Shown here: positions 1-7,985 of the stretch, one piece after another
Position numbering within the stretch: the first letter of the stretch is position 1
How the letters are laid out: every line of letters begins with the position of its first letter
DNA from: Serratia proteamaculans
Lineage (GTDB): Bacteria > Pseudomonadota > Gammaproteobacteria > Enterobacterales > Enterobacteriaceae
DNA length: 64,000 nucleotides
NCBI RefSeq assembly: GCF_013337185.1
Contig: NZ_SWDE01000001.1
Location: forward strand, 992,001 to 1,056,000
Reading direction: 5' to 3'
Made by a program: the position numbers and the translations under genes
The notes under the pieces: generated by a model
The model's database searches: none
Told to the model about the DNA's origin: nothing
What the model saw: the letters and a program-made list of their open reading frames with translations, nothing else

Positions 1-69
1 AGCCACAATTGAACTGTCGATAATTTCGACATAACGCATAGTCTGGTTTTTATCTCCCTGGAGAACATC

Positions 70-1293
70 ATGACTGCGAACAAGCCCGACGCCATGGCTT
101 CAGCGTCATCCCCTACCACTCAGTGGCTGGCGATTGCCAATGTAGTGTTCGCCGGTATTGCCGTTGCGCTGCACGTGGGTAAGGCGAACATTGCCCTGCC
201 GGAACTGCAGCGCGAGTTTGGCCGGTCCCTGGAGTCGCTGAGCTGGATTATTTCCGCCTTTCCGTTTATCGGCGTGTTCGGGGGCATCGCCGCCGGACAG
301 CTGGTGCGCCGCTGGGGCGACCGACGCTTGTTGAGTCTGGGCCTGGTGATTGTCAGCTTGGCCAGCTTTGCCGGAGCGACTCAACACGACTTCACCGGGC
401 TGATCGTCACCCGCGTTATCGAAGGGATCGGCTTTGTCATTGTGGTGGTGGCTGCACCGACCGTGCTGACCCGGGTGGTGGCGCCGCAACAACGTAATCT
501 GGTGTTCAGCATCTGGAGCACCTTTATGCCGGCGGGCATGGCGATCTCCCTGTTCTTCGGCCCACATTTCGCCGACTGGCAACAGAGTTGGATCGCCGGT
601 GGCATCCTGACCCTGCTGGCAGCGCTGTTACTGCCATTCACCACGCCACGCAGCGTGTTAAGCACTGCAACCGCGACAACACTCAAGCTAAGTCAGGCAC
701 TGCTCAGCATCATTCGCGCCCGGCAACCGCTGCTACTGGCTCTGATCTTCACCACCTATAACCTGCAGTTTTTCGCCGTGATGGCCTTTCTGCCGATATT
801 CCTGATGCAGCGTATCGGGCTGACGCTGGTCGCGGCTGGCGGCGTCAGTGCGGCAGTGATTGCGGTCAATATTCTCGGTAATCTCTTCGCCGGAGTATTG
901 CTGTCGCGGGGTCTGCGTGCCCGTACCCTGCTCGCCATTGCCAGCACGCTGATGGGGCTTGCCGGAGCCAGCGTCTTTCTTTCGGCCACACCGAATTCCA
1001 TGCTGGTCCCACTGTGTTTGCTGTTTAGCGGTATCGGCGGCATGCTGCCCGCCACCATTCTGGCTGCCACCCCGGCGGCCGCACCTGAGCCGACGCTGAT
1101 TCCCCTGAGTCTCGGCCTGGTGATGCAGGGCATTTATCTTGGCCAGGTGATCGGCCCCATTGTCTTGAGCACTCTGGTGGCCTATGCCGGGTGGACCGCG
1201 CCCTCCGTTCTGGTGTTGGCCGCAGCGCTGCTGGGGAGTCTATTGGCGTTAACGCTGACATCCAGAGCCAAGAATCCGCCAGGAAACGCCTGA
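70..1293 (+). CDS. MFS transporter, substrate unknown
   Basis: This encodes a 407-residue inner-membrane protein with about twelve hydrophobic segments beginning near residue 20. The loop between helices 2 and 3 reads GQLVRRWGDRR (residues 76-86), which fits the major facilitator signature. The start at 70 has a GGAGAA ribosome site six bases upstream. The gene lies 107 bp before a short-chain dehydrogenase and a tautomerase on the same strand, so the three may form a small metabolic unit and the permease could carry their substrate, but this is inferred only from position. MFS proteins of this drug-efflux/sugar-like type cannot be assigned a substrate from sequence alone. Confidence 0.85.
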   Translation: MTANKPDAMASASSPTTQWLAIANVVFAGIAVALHVGKANIALPELQREFGRSLESLSWIISAFPFIGVFGGIAAGQLVRRWGDRRLLSLGLVIVSLASFAGATQHDFTGLIVTRVIEGIGFVIVVVAAPTVLTRVVAPQQRNLVFSIWSTFMPAGMAISLFFGPHFADWQQSWIAGGILTLLAALLLPFTTPRSVLSTATATTLKLSQALLSIIRARQPLLLALIFTTYNLQFFAVMAFLPIFLMQRIGLTLVAAGGVSAAVIAVNILGNLFAGVLLSRGLRARTLLAIASTLMGLAGASVFLSATPNSMLVPLCLLFSGIGGMLPATILAATPAAAPEPTLIPLSLGLVMQGIYLGQVIGPIVLSTLVAYAGWTAPSVLVLAAALLGSLLALTLTSRAKNPPGNA

Positions 1294-1400
1294 CTCATTA
1301 CACCATGTATAAAATCAAATGACTCTGACCCCATTTCTCTCTTCATCGCCAGGCATTATCGTTTCAGCAACGCAAATAATGGCTATCCAGAGAACAGATA

Positions 1401-2147
1401 ATGAACAGAGTAAAAACAGTAATTGTTACCGGCGCCTCCAGCGGCTTGGGGTTCGCTATTGCGCAGGCTTACCTGGCGCGTGGCTACAATGTCGTAGGAA
1501 ACGCTCGCTCGCTGGAACGTTTACAGTCAGCGGCAAGCCAGCTCGGTAATCCAGAAAACCTGCTGTTGGTTCCCGGTGATATCGCCCTGCCGCAAACCGC
1601 AACCCGCCTGTTCGAACAGGCAGAGAAAAACTTTGGACAGGTCGATATTCTGATCAATAACGCGGGGATCTTCCTGTCCAAACCGATGACCGAGTATACG
1701 GAGGATGATGTCGACGCGATGCTGGCGACCAACCTGAAAGGTTTCTTCTATCCCTCACAGGCCGCCGCCCGTCACATGGCACCCAAGGGTAGCGGCCATA
1801 TCGTCACCATTACTGCCGCCATCGCCATGCAGCCCATCAGCAAAGTCCCGGCCCTGCTGCCGATTATGGTCAAGGGTGGGCTGAACCAGGCCACTCGTGG
1901 GCTGGCGCTGGAAATGGCACCGCATAATGTGATGGTCAACGCCGTGGCACCCGGCATCATCGCCACTCCATTGACCATGAGCAACCCGGACGAACAAAGC
2001 CTGAAGTTTATGAAACAGATGGCACCGACCCAACGCATTGGTCAGCCGCAGGATATTGTCGATGCGGTGCTGTACCTGACTGACTCAAGCTTTGTCACCG
2101 GCACCATCGTTGCCGTAGACGGCGGCACTACCGCCGGCGTCTGGTAA
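1401..2147 (+). CDS. Atypical short-chain dehydrogenase/reductase
   Basis: The 248-residue protein has the Rossmann cofactor motif TGASSGLG at residues 10-17 and NNAG at 86-89, so it belongs to the classical SDR family and probably binds NAD(P). The catalytic site is not canonical: the usual YxxxK motif reads PIMVK (residues 154-158), keeping Lys158 but with proline in the tyrosine position, and the catalytic serine region reads TITAA (136-140), with no serine. Ordinary ketoreductase or dehydrogenase chemistry is therefore doubtful. A closely spaced tautomerase gene follows (17 bp gap), suggesting co-expression. A GAGAAC ribosome site precedes the start. I recall similar SDRs with a proline-rich active-site segment in other proteobacteria, so this may be a natural subfamily rather than decay. 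Confidence 0.85.
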   Translation: MNRVKTVIVTGASSGLGFAIAQAYLARGYNVVGNARSLERLQSAASQLGNPENLLLVPGDIALPQTATRLFEQAEKNFGQVDILINNAGIFLSKPMTEYTEDDVDAMLATNLKGFFYPSQAAARHMAPKGSGHIVTITAAIAMQPISKVPALLPIMVKGGLNQATRGLALEMAPHNVMVNAVAPGIIATPLTMSNPDEQSLKFMKQMAPTQRIGQPQDIVDAVLYLTDSSFVTGTIVAVDGGTTAGVW

Positions 2148-2164
2148 TTAAGGAGAACCTGCAA

Positions 2165-2383
2165 ATGCCCTATGTAAATATTAAAGTCACCGACGAAGGG
2201 GTGACCGCCGAGAACAAGCGCCAGTTAATTGAAGGCGTCACCGAGTTGCTGGAGCGCGTACTGAACAAGCCACGCAACGCCACCTTTGTGGTGATTGACG
2301 AAGTTGCCACCGACAACTGGGGCATCGGCGGCGAAAGCGTCACCGCCCTGCGCACTAAAGAACGAAACTCGGGTCAACGATAA
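2165..2383 (+). CDS. 4-oxalocrotonate tautomerase-family protein
   Basis: This 72-residue protein begins Met-Pro-Tyr; after methionine removal Pro1 would be the catalytic base of the 4-oxalocrotonate tautomerase family. It also keeps the NWGIGGE segment near residues 52-58, equivalent to the HFGIGGE region of 4-OT. However, the two catalytic arginines of 4-OT (Arg11 and Arg39) are not in their expected places: the aligned residues are glycine and phenylalanine. It therefore probably acts on a different substrate from 2-hydroxymuconate. An AAGGAGAA ribosome site precedes the ATG, 17 bp after the SDR stop, so the two genes are likely one transcript. Length is typical for a short 4-OT subunit, which works as a hexamer. 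Confidence 0.85.
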   Translation: MPYVNIKVTDEGVTAENKRQLIEGVTELLERVLNKPRNATFVVIDEVATDNWGIGGESVTALRTKERNSGQR

Positions 2384-2655
2384 AACAACCTCAATTCCCC
2401 TGGTCTGTTATTAATCCGAGGTTCATCCGAAAGGGCGACGGGTTTGTCAGACTGGGGGATTTTGCTGCAATAAGCCTGCATCTCCCGCTCAACTCCCCCC
2501 GCTGAATAGATGATAACTAATAAATTTCATTAATCGTTCATCTATAAAATCCACTACCTGTTACGCGTTTGTGATGATAGGGTTTAATCTTCAAGAAGTG
2601 TCAATGCCATTGAATATCGGCATGGGCGGAGAAATCTATCATCAGAGGGACGGGT

Positions 2656-3777
2656 ATGATGTCTAAGGGTATTTCAAAGGGATTCTTTATTCTGATCCTT
2701 TTCATAGTTACCGCTGCTTTTCTGGACGTATTGGGTCCCTATTATTCGTCCGTTCTGTGGGCGATCATTCTGGCGGTGATCTTCCACCCGGTGAAACAAA
2801 AACTTAAACAGTATCTGGGGGAGAGAAACGGCCTGGTGTCGCTTTTGACGGTCGCAGTAATCTGTCTGATCGTATTTACGCCCCTGGCGATTATTGCGTC
2901 TTCATTGGCGATTGAGCTTAACGTCGTCTACACCAAGTTACAGGGTAATAACGCCCAATTCCCGGCAGTTCTGGCCGATACCCTGCGGCTGCTGCCTGGC
3001 TGGGCTCGCCATTTCCTTACCGAGCATAACCTCGACAACGCGGCTGAAATACAAAAGAAACTTTCACAGGTGGCATTGCAGGGTGGGCAATATCTTGCCG
3101 GTAGCGTGTTCCTGATCGGTAAGGGCACCTTCAACTTTGCCGTTGGTTTTGGCGTAATGCTCTATCTGCTGTTCTTCCTGCTGAAGGACGGCCCTTATCT
3201 GGTTAACCTGTCGCTCGAAGCCTTACCGTTATCCGAGCACGTTAAACATCATCTGTTTGTGAAATTCGCCGCGGTTTCCCGCGCGACGGTAAAAGGCACG
3301 GTAGTGGTTGCAATAGTGCAAGGTGCACTCGGCGGCCTGGCGTTTTACATCACCGGTATCGAGGGCAGCCTGCTGTGGGCCGCATTAATGGCGTTCCTGT
3401 CCATCATCCCCGCCGTGGGTTCCGCGATTATCTGGGTACCCGCCGCCATCTATTTCTTCGCTACGGGAATGCTGTGGAAAGGCCTGTTCCTGGTGGGCTT
3501 CTTCGTGGTGATCATCGGTTTGGTCGACAATATCCTTCGCCCGCTGCTTGTGGGTAAAGATACCAAGATGCCGGATTATCTGATCCTGATTTCAACCCTG
3601 GGTGGTATGGAGATTTACGGCATTAATGGTTTCGTCATCGGCCCGCTAATTGCTGCCCTGTTCATCGCCTGCTGGAATATTCTTTCCGGCCGCGACAGTG
3701 CCGAAACCACCGATGAGATTGATGAAGATTTTATCGAGGAAGGCAAGAATCACCCTGATGCCACCAAGGCGGATTGA
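2656..3777 (+). CDS. AI-2E family transporter
   Basis: The 373-residue protein has a hydrophobic N terminus, roughly eight membrane segments and the long central hydrophilic region (about residues 90-150) typical of the AI-2E family (PF01594; TqsA/YdiK/PerM relatives). The loop FLLKDGP near residue 175 and the C-terminal segment with DNILRPLL are family features. Members have been linked to autoinducer-2 export or Na+/H+ exchange, so the substrate cannot be read from sequence. Two adjacent ATG codons follow a GAGGGACGGG ribosome site; I use the first. The acidic tail (residues 350-373) is cytoplasmic by inference. The gene stands alone, followed by a small GC hairpin and then the icd-linked zone. 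Confidence 0.85.
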   Translation: MMSKGISKGFFILILFIVTAAFLDVLGPYYSSVLWAIILAVIFHPVKQKLKQYLGERNGLVSLLTVAVICLIVFTPLAIIASSLAIELNVVYTKLQGNNAQFPAVLADTLRLLPGWARHFLTEHNLDNAAEIQKKLSQVALQGGQYLAGSVFLIGKGTFNFAVGFGVMLYLLFFLLKDGPYLVNLSLEALPLSEHVKHHLFVKFAAVSRATVKGTVVVAIVQGALGGLAFYITGIEGSLLWAALMAFLSIIPAVGSAIIWVPAAIYFFATGMLWKGLFLVGFFVVIIGLVDNILRPLLVGKDTKMPDYLILISTLGGMEIYGINGFVIGPLIAALFIACWNILSGRDSAETTDEIDEDFIEEGKNHPDATKAD

Positions 3778-3815
3778 AACATTGCCCCTGTCGGGGTAGC
3801 TGTAAAACGGCAGTA

Positions 3816-3853
3816 AACAACGGGAGCCCTTCGGCTCCCGTTGTTGTTCAAAT
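3816..3853. repeat. Hairpin repeat, copy 1
   Basis: A perfect 13-bp inverted repeat (AACAACGGGAGCC with GGCTCCCGTTGTT) around a four-base loop, followed by GTTCAAAT. The whole 38-bp unit recurs at 4783-4820 with a single change in the loop, and a diverged form is the icd terminator at 5347-5374. It marks the left edge of the icd-linked zone. It lacks a long T run, so termination after the AI-2E gene is possible but not obvious. Confidence 0.8.
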
Positions 3854-3924
3854 AGGACGGATACGATTGCACTTTTGACTAGTCTTGGGTTACTTTGCGT
3901 ACATAGATTTGACCAGGAACGCTT

Positions 3925-4383
3925 ATGGATACGGTTGAAGAATTGGGTGGAACCTACTTCTATGCAGGCCGAGCCAACTTGAGCGCTGGTGAATTATTTT
4001 TCATGGTGTTCTGTGAACAGGTGGCCGAACAATTAGGGATAGATGACTTTGGCGCTATTGTTGCCGTACTCTCTGGCCTCAATGTCTCCCCTACACGTAG
4101 GAAACCAGCCGGAGCTATCAGAGACACATCTTATGCCTCCCGTGGTGCACGCAAAGTATTTGGTTCGGCAAAATTTCCCTTAGGGGCAAAACTGCCAACT
4201 GTTATTGGTGGCTAGCCGCCCTCAACCATGAAACTACGTATGACAGCGAAAATAGGGTCATTCGTAGGTCGGGCCGTTCCTGTAGTTGGCTGGATTATCC
4301 TTGCAAAGGACGTAACAGAGATTTCGTTCAAGTCAGTTACCAAGTACAACAGTATTGGCAGGGGGAACGATAAGCTATGGTAG
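3925..4383 (+). pseudogene. Small island membrane protein, split by in-frame TAG
   Basis: The first part (3925-4212) encodes 96 residues beginning MDTVEELGGTYFYAGRANLS and ending in GAKLPTVIGG, then a TAG stop at 4213-4215. The same frame continues without a shift through PPST and then an ATG at 4228, giving 51 more residues with a hydrophobic segment (GRAVPVVGWIILAKDV) and a final stop at 4381-4383. From memory, enterobacterial relatives are single proteins of about 150 residues with tyrosine where the stop lies here, so one base change (TAC or TAT to TAG) explains the break. An AGGAAC ribosome site precedes 3925, but none precedes 4228. The reading frame ends 7 bp inside the DUF1493 gene, implying translational coupling. 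Function is unknown. Confidence 0.7.
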
Positions 4384-4706
4384 GGGATATCGAGCAACGC
4401 GTTTATGACCTGATACGTCGTCATGATGGGATTTATCTTTTTAAGAAAAAAGAGCTGACCCCTGAAACGGATTTAGACACGGATCTGAATCTGGAAGATG
4501 ATGAAGCAGAGGCGTTAATGAACGCTTTCTTTAACGAATTTGATATTGATAGGAATAGTTTTTCTATCGAAACATACTATCCACCAGACCCACCGCTAAG
4601 CACTCTTTTTAACCCGTTTAAGAAAAAAGTGATTCCAATAGTTCCAGATCTCACCATCTATATGCTTATCGAATCTGCCAAAGCTGGCCGGTGGCTGTAT
4701 AAATAG
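4377..4706 (+). CDS. DUF1493 family protein, acyl-carrier-like
   Basis: This 109-residue acidic protein matches the DUF1493 family (PF07377), small enterobacterial proteins of unknown function. Residues 25-60 resemble helix II and its surroundings in acyl carrier proteins: the segment LEDDEAEALM followed by FFNEFDID recalls the ACP motif DSLDxVEL followed by an EEEFD segment. The serine that carries phosphopantetheine in ACP is absent; acidic residues stand there instead. So it could have an ACP-like fold without carrier activity. Its start overlaps the end of the preceding membrane-protein frame by 7 bp and has a GGGGGAAC ribosome site, so the two are a coupled pair. It is bounded by the two nearly identical hairpins at 3816 and 4783. 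Confidence 0.7.
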   Translation: MVGDIEQRVYDLIRRHDGIYLFKKKELTPETDLDTDLNLEDDEAEALMNAFFNEFDIDRNSFSIETYYPPDPPLSTLFNPFKKKVIPIVPDLTIYMLIESAKAGRWLYK

Positions 4707-4782
4707 CCGATCTCCCTCGCGCCCTCTTTTGCCTGCCCAAGCGCGAGACCTGACCGCGGAAGAATGCCGGCTGATGGCTACA

Positions 4783-4820
4783 AACAACGGGAGCCCTGCG
4801 GCTCCCGTTGTTGTTCAAAT
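4783..4820. repeat. Hairpin repeat, copy 2
   Basis: Same 38-bp unit as 3816-3853 with one loop base changed (T to G). It stands 6 bp from the icd-tail remnant at 4827-4851. The distance between hairpin and tail is the same as between the real icd end and its terminator, to within one base. I read it as the former icd terminator. Confidence 0.8.
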
Positions 4821-4826
4821 GCTTAA

Positions 4827-4851
4827 ACACAATTACATGCTTTAACGATAG
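4827..4851 (-). repeat. Partial duplicate of icd 3' end (attachment-site remnant)
   Basis: Twenty-five bases match the last codons and stop region of icd (5391-5416) at 23 of 26 aligned positions with a one-base gap. On the minus strand both read CTATCGTTAAA, then a short divergent stretch, then ATGTAAT. Together with the hairpin at 4783-4820 this repeats the icd end plus its 3' untranslated terminator. Elements that integrate into icd, such as phage 21 and e14 in E. coli, leave this kind of duplication. No integrase gene remains here. Confidence 0.65.
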
Positions 4852-4864
4852 TTTTGTCATTCAA

Positions 4865-5308
4865 CTACTGAGGACGAAATTCCAGTACGGGATTTTTAAA
4901 AGCACCGTAAACCGCTTGTGACGGCGGCTTGGGGAAACGGGTATTTGTGATTGCCGTTATAGCAGCCCGGCAAAGCGCAGGATCACCACCTTCAGAGCGG
5001 ACAGCCAAAAGCATCCCATCCGGGGCAAGCTTCATTCTGATAGTACATTGCTTGCCGGCATAGGCGTTGGCATCATAGAAATGGCTCTGAATCGCAGCGC
5101 GTACCTGCCTGGCATAGTTGCTAACCTCATCCCCTGCTGCAGGAGTTGCCTTGCCGTCAAGGGCAGCAAAAAGATCATCGACACCCTCCGCAGAGGGCCC
5201 AGCGTTAGCCACAGCGTTCGTCTTGGTACAGCCTGTCAGCCATAGTGAGACGACAATAAGCATTAATGCCGGCAGGTTTTTTTTAAATCCTAAATGAACC
5301 CTATTCAT
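4865..5308 (-). CDS. Lipoprotein with TolA C-terminal domain
   Basis: The 147-residue protein has a lipoprotein signal peptide with lipobox LTGC (Cys27) followed by threonine, which predicts an outer-membrane lipoprotein. From about residue 42 onward it is closely similar to TolA domain III: VDDLF, SHFYDANAYAGK, APDGML, GGDPALC and FPKPPSQAVY are all recognisable. Cys88 and Cys113 are 25 residues apart, the same spacing as the disulfide pair of E. coli TolA. The inner-membrane anchor and long helical domain II of real TolA are missing. Domain III is what binds Pal/TolB, filamentous phage pIII and group A colicins. The gene runs in the same direction as icd but lies beyond the icd terminator, inside the zone bounded by icd-end duplicates. 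A GAAGGGAA ribosome site precedes the start. A decoy or exclusion role is my inference. Confidence 0.85.
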   Translation of the reverse strand: MNRVHLGFKKNLPALMLIVVSLWLTGCTKTNAVANAGPSAEGVDDLFAALDGKATPAAGDEVSNYARQVRAAIQSHFYDANAYAGKQCTIRMKLAPDGMLLAVRSEGGDPALCRAAITAITNTRFPKPPSQAVYGAFKNPVLEFRPQ

Positions 5309-5346
5309 GATTCCCTTCTTTTAGAATAGTCACTGGAAAGAACAAT

Positions 5347-5374
5347 AAAAAACGGGAACCATCAGGCTCCCGTT
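5347..5374 (-). terminator. icd terminator
   Basis: Stem AACGGGAACC / GGCTCCCGTT with an ATCA loop, one wobble pair, followed on the minus strand by a run of six T. It is a diverged copy of the hairpins at 3816 and 4783. Confidence 0.85.
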
Positions 5375-5396
5375 ATCATTTAACTCTAAAACACCA

Positions 5397-6650
5397 TTAC
5401 ATGTGTTTAACGATAGCGTCGCCAAACTCTGAACATTTCAGCAGCTTAGCGCCTTCCATCAGGCGTTCGAAGTCATAGGTCACGGTCTTGGCAGCGATTG
5501 CGCCTTCCATGCCTTTAACAATCAGGTCAGCCGCTTCGAACCAGCCCATGTGACGCAGCATCATTTCTGCAGACAGGATGATGGAACCTGGGTTCACTTT
5601 ATCCTGACCGGCATACTTAGGTGCGGTGCCGTGGGTCGCTTCGAACAGTGCGCAATCGGAACCGATGTTGGCGCCAGGTGCGATACCGATACCGCCAACC
5701 TGTGCAGCCAGGGCGTCGGAGATGTAGTCACCGTTCAGGTTCATACAGGCGATCACGTCGTATTCAGCCGGACGCAGCAGGATTTGCTGCAGGAAGGCAT
5801 CGGCGATCACGTCTTTAACCACGATCTCTTTACCGGTGTTCGGGTTCTTGATTTTCAGCCATGGGCCGCCGTCGATCAGCTCACCGCCGAACTCTTCACG
5901 CGCCAGTTCGTAGCCCCAATCCTTGAAGGCACCTTCGGTGAACTTCATGATGTTGCCTTTGTGAACCAGGGTCACAGAGTCACGGTCGTTGGTGATAGCG
6001 TATTCGATCGCTGCACGAACCAGACGTTTGGTCCCTTCTTCAGAGCATGGCTTCACACCGATACCGCATTGCTCTGGGAAGCGGATTTTCTTCACGCCCA
6101 TTTCGTCGCGCAGGAATTTGATCACTTTGTCTGCTTCGGCAGAACCGGCTTTCCATTCGATACCCGCATAGATGTCTTCGGCGTTTTCGCGGAAGATCAC
6201 CATGTCGGTCAGTTCTGGGTGTTTAACCGGGCTTGGGGTGCCCTGGTAGTAACGCACCGGACGCAGACACACGTAGAGGTCCAGTTGCTGGCGCAGGGCC
6301 ACGTTCAGGGAGCGAATACCGCCACCGACTGGGGTAGTCAGCGGGCCTTTAATGGCAACGCGATAGTCACGGATCAGATCCAGGGTTTCTTCCGGCAGCC
6401 ACACGTCTTTCCCGTAAACGTGAGTGGATTTTTCGCCGGTGTAGATTTCCATCCAGGAGATTTTACGTTCGCCGTGGTAGGCTTTTTTTACTGCTGCATC
6501 AACCACGTGAATCATAGCAGGGGTAACGTCGACGCCAATACCGTCGCCTTCGATAAACGGAATGATCGGGTTATTCGGAACAACCAGTTTACCCTGGGCA
6601 TCGACCGTAATCTTTTTACCTTCTGCCGGAACAACTACTTTGCTTTCCAT
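5397..6650 (-). CDS. icd: Isocitrate dehydrogenase (NADP+)
   Basis: This is the TCA-cycle enzyme converting isocitrate to 2-oxoglutarate and CO2 with NADP+. The 417-residue protein starts [13 protein letters not shown] like E. coli Icd (416 residues) and aligns throughout. The phosphorylation serine targeted by AceK is Ser114 in [12 protein letters not shown], and the substrate/metal region with [11 protein letters not shown] is intact. I start at the ATG at 6650 because it has a GGAGAGG ribosome site and matches the known N terminus; the frame is open a further seven codons. The C terminus ends DAIVKHM, which differs slightly from E. coli, as expected at a locus where integrating elements replace the gene tail. 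rluE is divergent. Confidence 0.98.
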   Translation of the reverse strand: MESKVVVPAEGKKITVDAQGKLVVPNNPIIPFIEGDGIGVDVTPAMIHVVDAAVKKAYHGERKISWMEIYTGEKSTHVYGKDVWLPEETLDLIRDYRVAIKGPLTTPVGGGIRSLNVALRQQLDLYVCLRPVRYYQGTPSPVKHPELTDMVIFRENAEDIYAGIEWKAGSAEADKVIKFLRDEMGVKKIRFPEQCGIGVKPCSEEGTKRLVRAAIEYAITNDRDSVTLVHKGNIMKFTEGAFKDWGYELAREEFGGELIDGGPWLKIKNPNTGKEIVVKDVIADAFLQQILLRPAEYDVIACMNLNGDYISDALAAQVGGIGIAPGANIGSDCALFEATHGTAPKYAGQDKVNPGSIILSAEMMLRHMGWFEAADLIVKGMEGAIAAKTVTYDFERLMEGAKLLKCSEFGDAIVKHM

Positions 6651-6782
6651 CAACCTCTCCTTCAAGCGCAATTTTTGTTAATGCTTTGTAAGATGCGTGT
6701 AGATACTACTGGAATTTTCTGTCCGCGCCAATCCGAAACGGATTCGGTTATAATGCGCCTATCATCCGTAATCTCAACTGTT

Positions 6783-7409
6783 ATGAAAAAATTCCCTGTT
6801 AGAAATCACAAAGTTAAACGATTCAGCTCGCCTGCCTCCGCCAAACCCGCTATCGCACAGGGGCCGCGTCGCGTGGTGTTATTCAACAAGCCCTTCGATG
6901 TGCTGCCGCAATTTACCGATGAGGCCGGCCGTACCACGCTGAAAGAATTCATTCCGTTTCCTGATGTTTACGCCGCCGGGCGACTGGATCGCGACAGCGA
7001 AGGATTATTGGTGTTAACCAATGACGGCAAGCTGCAGGCACAGCTCACGCAGCCGGGCAAACGCACCGGCAAAGTCTATTACGTGCAGGTAGAAGGCGCA
7101 CCGCAGGACGGCGATTTAGTCTCTTTACGCAACGGCGTCACGCTCAAGGATGGTCCGACACTGCCGGCCGGCGTGGAGTTGGTCGCCGAACCGCAGTGGC
7201 TGTGGCCGCGCAATCCGCCAATCCGCGAACGCAAGTCAATCCCCACGGCCTGGCTGAAAGTCACCCTGTATGAAGGAAGAAACCGCCAGGTACGTCGCAT
7301 GACTGCACATATCGGCTTCCCTACCCTGCGACTGATTCGCTACAGTATGGGTAATATTTCATTGGGAGAACTGCAACCCGGTGAATGGAAATGCCTTGAT
7401 TCGCTTTAA
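6783..7409 (+). CDS. rluE: 23S rRNA pseudouridine(2457) synthase
   Basis: RluE isomerises U2457 of 23S rRNA to pseudouridine. The 208-residue protein has the RsuA/RluB/E/F family motif [17 protein letters not shown], with the catalytic aspartate at residue 69, and the C-terminal RNRQVRRM motif. The start at 6783 ([10 protein letters not shown]) gives the expected length (E. coli about 217); the open frame extends far upstream but only as the antisense of icd. A good -10 element, TATAAT, lies at 6749-6754 between the divergent icd and rluE genes. It heads the run rluE-nudJ-mnmA-hflD-purB, the same order as in E. coli. Confidence 0.95.
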   Translation: MKKFPVRNHKVKRFSSPASAKPAIAQGPRRVVLFNKPFDVLPQFTDEAGRTTLKEFIPFPDVYAAGRLDRDSEGLLVLTNDGKLQAQLTQPGKRTGKVYYVQVEGAPQDGDLVSLRNGVTLKDGPTLPAGVELVAEPQWLWPRNPPIRERKSIPTAWLKVTLYEGRNRQVRRMTAHIGFPTLRLIRYSMGNISLGELQPGEWKCLDSL

Positions 7410-7443
7410 TCCGCCCGTCAATCCGTCGCTGTAAGGGGCCGCC

Positions 7444-7890
7444 ATGTTTAAACCGCACGTTACCGTTGCCTGCGTGGTTCACGCCGCCGGCAAGTTTTTA
7501 ATCGTCGAAGAGACCATTAACAGCAAGGCACTCTGGAACCAGCCGGCCGGCCACCTCGAGGCCGATGAAACGCTGGTACAGGCTGCCGAACGCGAGCTGT
7601 GGGAAGAAACCGGCATTCGCGCCACGCCGCAGTCGTTCCTCAAGCTGCACCAGTGGATCGCACCGGACAACACGCCGTTTCTGCGCTTTTGCTTTGTCAT
7701 TGAGCTGGAACAGCAATTGCCGACCGAGCCGCACGACAGTGACATCGACCGTTGTTTGTGGCTGAGCGCCGAAGAGATTTTGCAGGCGCCTAACCTGCGC
7801 TCCGCTCTGGTCGCCGAAAGCATTCGTTGTTACCAGCAGCCGGAACGCTACCCGCTGTCGCTGGTCAGCAGCTATAACTGGCCGTTCTGA
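7444..7890 (+). CDS. nudJ: Nudix phosphatase NudJ
   Basis: The 148-residue protein carries a complete Nudix box at residues 36-58 (GHLEADE...RELWEETG), fitting GX5EX7REUXEEXGU. It is orthologous to E. coli NudJ (YmfB), which hydrolyses nucleoside di- and triphosphates and hydroxymethylpyrimidine pyrophosphate, a thiamin precursor. It starts 34 bp after rluE with an AAGGGG ribosome site and precedes mnmA, as in E. coli. Confidence 0.95.
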   Translation: MFKPHVTVACVVHAAGKFLIVEETINSKALWNQPAGHLEADETLVQAAERELWEETGIRATPQSFLKLHQWIAPDNTPFLRFCFVIELEQQLPTEPHDSDIDRCLWLSAEEILQAPNLRSALVAESIRCYQQPERYPLSLVSSYNWPF

Positions 7891-7985
7891 GATGAATAAG
7901 TGCCGTGCGCCGACGAGGGCAACGTGGTAAAATCCTGCGCTTGTTTTTTATCAGCACGGTTAGTGTTCAAGTTCGCGAGATCCCC

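Noticed and set aside
3925-4215. Reading the 96-residue frame as a complete gene
   Set aside because: The same frame continues past a single TAG into sequence that completes the family, and the following gene overlaps the later stop, so a broken longer gene fits better.
5550-6782. Long plus-strand open frame running into rluE, which would give a 619-residue protein
   Set aside because: It is antisense to icd, which is certain; rluE starts at 6783 with the right N terminus and its own -10 element.
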